Assembly (NCBI RefSeq): GCF_000955975.1
Contig: NZ_JYJF01000084.1
Coordinates: forward strand, 1-32,517
Origin: Saccharothrix sp. ST-888
GTDB taxonomy: Bacteria; Actinomycetota; Actinomycetes; Streptomycetales; Streptomycetaceae
Direction of reading: 5' to 3'
Length of the DNA stretch: 32,517 bases
The translations under genes and the position numbers were made by a program. Of this stretch, positions 31,148 through 32,517 are shown one piece after another; the first letter of the stretch is position 1, and each line of letters begins with the position of its first letter. Below the pieces are notes generated by a model that searched no databases, was not told where the DNA came from, and saw only the letters and a program-made list of their open reading frames with translations.

Positions 31148-32179
31148 TCAGCGGGGTGGGGCTTCGGCTTCCCGAGGCGGAGAGGTCGGACGTGTGCCAC
31201 GTGATCGGCGGGTCGGCGTCTTCTCGGCTCGGGTCAGCTGCCGCATCAGGTCCTTCTCGGCCCAGCCGGACGGATTGCGGCGTGATGCCTCCTGTGCCAG
31301 CTCGCCGAGTCGGGCGAGTCCGGCCTCGCCCAGGATGTCGCGGTAGTCGGTCAGGTCGAGCTCCAGCAGGAAGCCCTGGTCGTGCAGCAGCTGCGCCACC
31401 AGCCAGTCGGCCGTCTCCAGTGGGTCGGGCGAGGCTGTCCGGCATGCCTCCAGGTGCACCGTGCCGAGTTCGGCGACGACCTCGCCGACACCCCCGTCGG
31501 AGTCGTCCACCTGTTCGTAGACCTCGCCGAGCAGCCTGACTGCCTCCCGGGCCAGTGCGACCGCCTGAGCCGCCTGCCCCGCGCCCGTCAGCGCGCCGAT
31601 GGCGGCCACCGCCTCCCTGGCTTGGCTCGCGTAGGCCCTGGCGTCGGCGTACTCGACGTACCCGTAGCGGCTGAAGCGGCTCACCGAGAGCAGGGCTGCC
31701 AGTCGGGGGCGGATCGCGGCCGGATCGGCCTGGGCCGTCGCGGCGCGGAGTTCCAGGCGGCGGCGCAGACCCCGGTCTGCGTCGATGAGTTCGCGTACCA
31801 GGGCCAGCAGATCGTCGCGGGACCGCGAGTCCAGCCAGGACTCCAGACTGCCGACCCGGGCCTTGGATTCGGCCCGCAGGCGGGGCAGCTCCGCCCGGTG
31901 CTCCAGTACGACCAGGCCGACCGCGACGCAGTGCTTGCAGAAGTTGCCGTCCAGCCCGTACGGGCAGTCGCAGTTCCCCGTCAGCCTCCGCCGTCCGTTC
32001 AACTCCAGTACGACCTCGTAGAGTTCAGTCCCGCAGACGGTGGCCGTGAAGCGGTTTCCCGCCACCTCAAGGCCGTTCACCGCATCCCGGTAGCCCTCGC
32101 CTCGTTCGTAGGAGCGTAGCCCGGCCAGCGCGCGCAGGTCGTTCTCGGTGAATATGGTCGCACTCGTCACGCCACTCAT
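31148..32179 (-). CDS. SWIM zinc-finger protein
   Basis: A 343-residue protein from ATG 32179 (MSGVTSATIFTENDLRALAG); the ribosome site is poor and a GTG three codons on is an alternative start. The SWIM motif is CDCPYGLDGNFCKHC: Cys70, Cys72, Cys81 and His83 in a CxCx8CxH pattern. The rest is an Ala/Leu/Arg-rich helical repeat region (about 95-315), and the tail (320-343) is basic and Pro-rich. SWIM domains bind nucleic acid or protein and often accompany helicases or transposases; no partner of that kind is adjacent. It converges on DUF2075 gene B with an 83-nt gap. Confidence 0.82.
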   Translation of the reverse strand: MSGVTSATIFTENDLRALAGLRSYERGEGYRDAVNGLEVAGNRFTATVCGTELYEVVLELNGRRRLTGNCDCPYGLDGNFCKHCVAVGLVVLEHRAELPRLRAESKARVGSLESWLDSRSRDDLLALVRELIDADRGLRRRLELRAATAQADPAAIRPRLAALLSVSRFSRYGYVEYADARAYASQAREAVAAIGALTGAGQAAQAVALAREAVRLLGEVYEQVDDSDGGVGEVVAELGTVHLEACRTASPDPLETADWLVAQLLHDQGFLLELDLTDYRDILGEAGLARLGELAQEASRRNPSGWAEKDLMRQLTRAEKTPTRRSRGTRPTSPPREAEAPPR

Positions 32180-32418
32180 CCAAGCGGACGGGGACAGCGG
32201 GTGTCGACGCTTCGCCGCCCGGTCCCCCGAGGCTGCCGAACGTGCTCGGTGGGGTGGAGGTGACGGGGAGAGGCCGGGATGGCGCGGCGTGGGCCATGGA
32301 GTCGTCGCCGCAGGTGCGATGAGGAGTTGCGAGGCGGCAGGTACTATCGATGCCTCTGTGACCGATAGGTTCAAGTGGTGGATGTGACGAAACGTTGCGC
32401 GCTATGGTAAGGGAACAG
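32180..32418. other. Upstream region of the SWIM gene
   Basis: No gene is seen. A small dyad CTATCG (32344-32349)/CGATAG (32363-32368) lies about 165-190 nt before the SWIM start and could be an operator for either direction. The right part (about 32,385-32,418) is AT-richer and may hold a rightward promoter for a gene beyond the window. Confidence 0.4.
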
Positions 32419-32517
32419 AGCGGGCAGCGGGCAGCGGGCAGCGGGCAGCGGGCAGCGGGCAGCGGGCAGCGGGCAGCGGGCAGCGGGCAGCGGGCAGCGG
32501 GCAGCGGGCAGCGGGCA
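32419..32517. repeat. Heptamer tandem repeat (GCGGGCA), about 14 copies, running off the edge
   Basis: The 7-bp unit repeats without a visible mismatch for 99 nt, up to the last base of the window. A 7-nt unit shifts frame each copy. The abrupt window end inside the repeat suggests a contig boundary where assembly stopped. Confidence 0.95.

Noticed and set aside
32419..32517. CRISPR array
   Set aside because: The 7-nt units are contiguous with no spacers; it is a simple tandem repeat.

Overview
The window is high-GC actinobacterial DNA, almost certainly from a Streptomyces or Kitasatospora chromosome. Codon use is strongly GC3-biased, GTG and TTG starts are common, and the window carries mycothiol synthesis (mshC), two chaplins and F420-type oxidoreductases. 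It falls into two halves that behave differently.

Left half (1 to about 18,920): conserved chromosomal core. The order is metH (5' end only), a GH18-like secreted protein, a secreted SGNH esterase, a PAC2-family protein, mshC, an SCO1664-type PI3/4-kinase-like protein, a DUF3090 protein, an MSMEG_4193-type histidine phosphatase, CorA, an LLM-class F420 oxidoreductase, an aldo/keto reductase, a RecD2-like helix-hairpin-helix protein, a small acidic hypothetical, a DUF5703 protein, a long chaplin with a sortase signal, short chaplin ChpH, an M20 peptidase and tRNA-Leu(GAG). From memory this follows the S. coelicolor SCO1657-SCO1676 order closely. Most transcription units end in perfect inverted repeats. 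The oddest core gene is the RecD2-like protein: it keeps the helicase layout but has lost the Walker A lysine and the Walker B glutamate.

Right half (about 18,920 to 32,517): an accessory region starting directly behind the tRNA-Leu gene. It holds decayed genes (an integrase-core transposase N-terminus, an XRE/DUF5753 regulator, a helix-turn-helix protein, an IS630-type transposase, and the 3' end of brxD joined to a gutted brxHI from a type 2 BREX/Pgl system). Among them are intact genes: an orphan solute-binding lipoprotein, a HATPase, an inositol-monophosphatase-like gene coupled to an unknown 421-aa gene, two paralogous nuclease-like/DUF2075 (Schlafen-group NTPase) genes, a DUF3800 gene and a SWIM zinc-finger gene. 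This reads as a partly eroded defence island.

The most interesting signal is that the two DUF2075 paralogs share a nearly superimposable 5' leader of about 75 nt. It holds a dyad (GCACGA-N6-TCGTGY) nested inside a C-rich/G-rich stem that covers the AGGGG ribosome-binding site just before a TTG start. The loop is diverged while the stem is kept. The DUF3800 gene between them also has a hairpin leader, a TAGGGG site and a TTG start. I infer a commonly controlled, hairpin-gated anti-phage module; this is not demonstrated by sequence alone. The window ends inside a heptamer tandem repeat.
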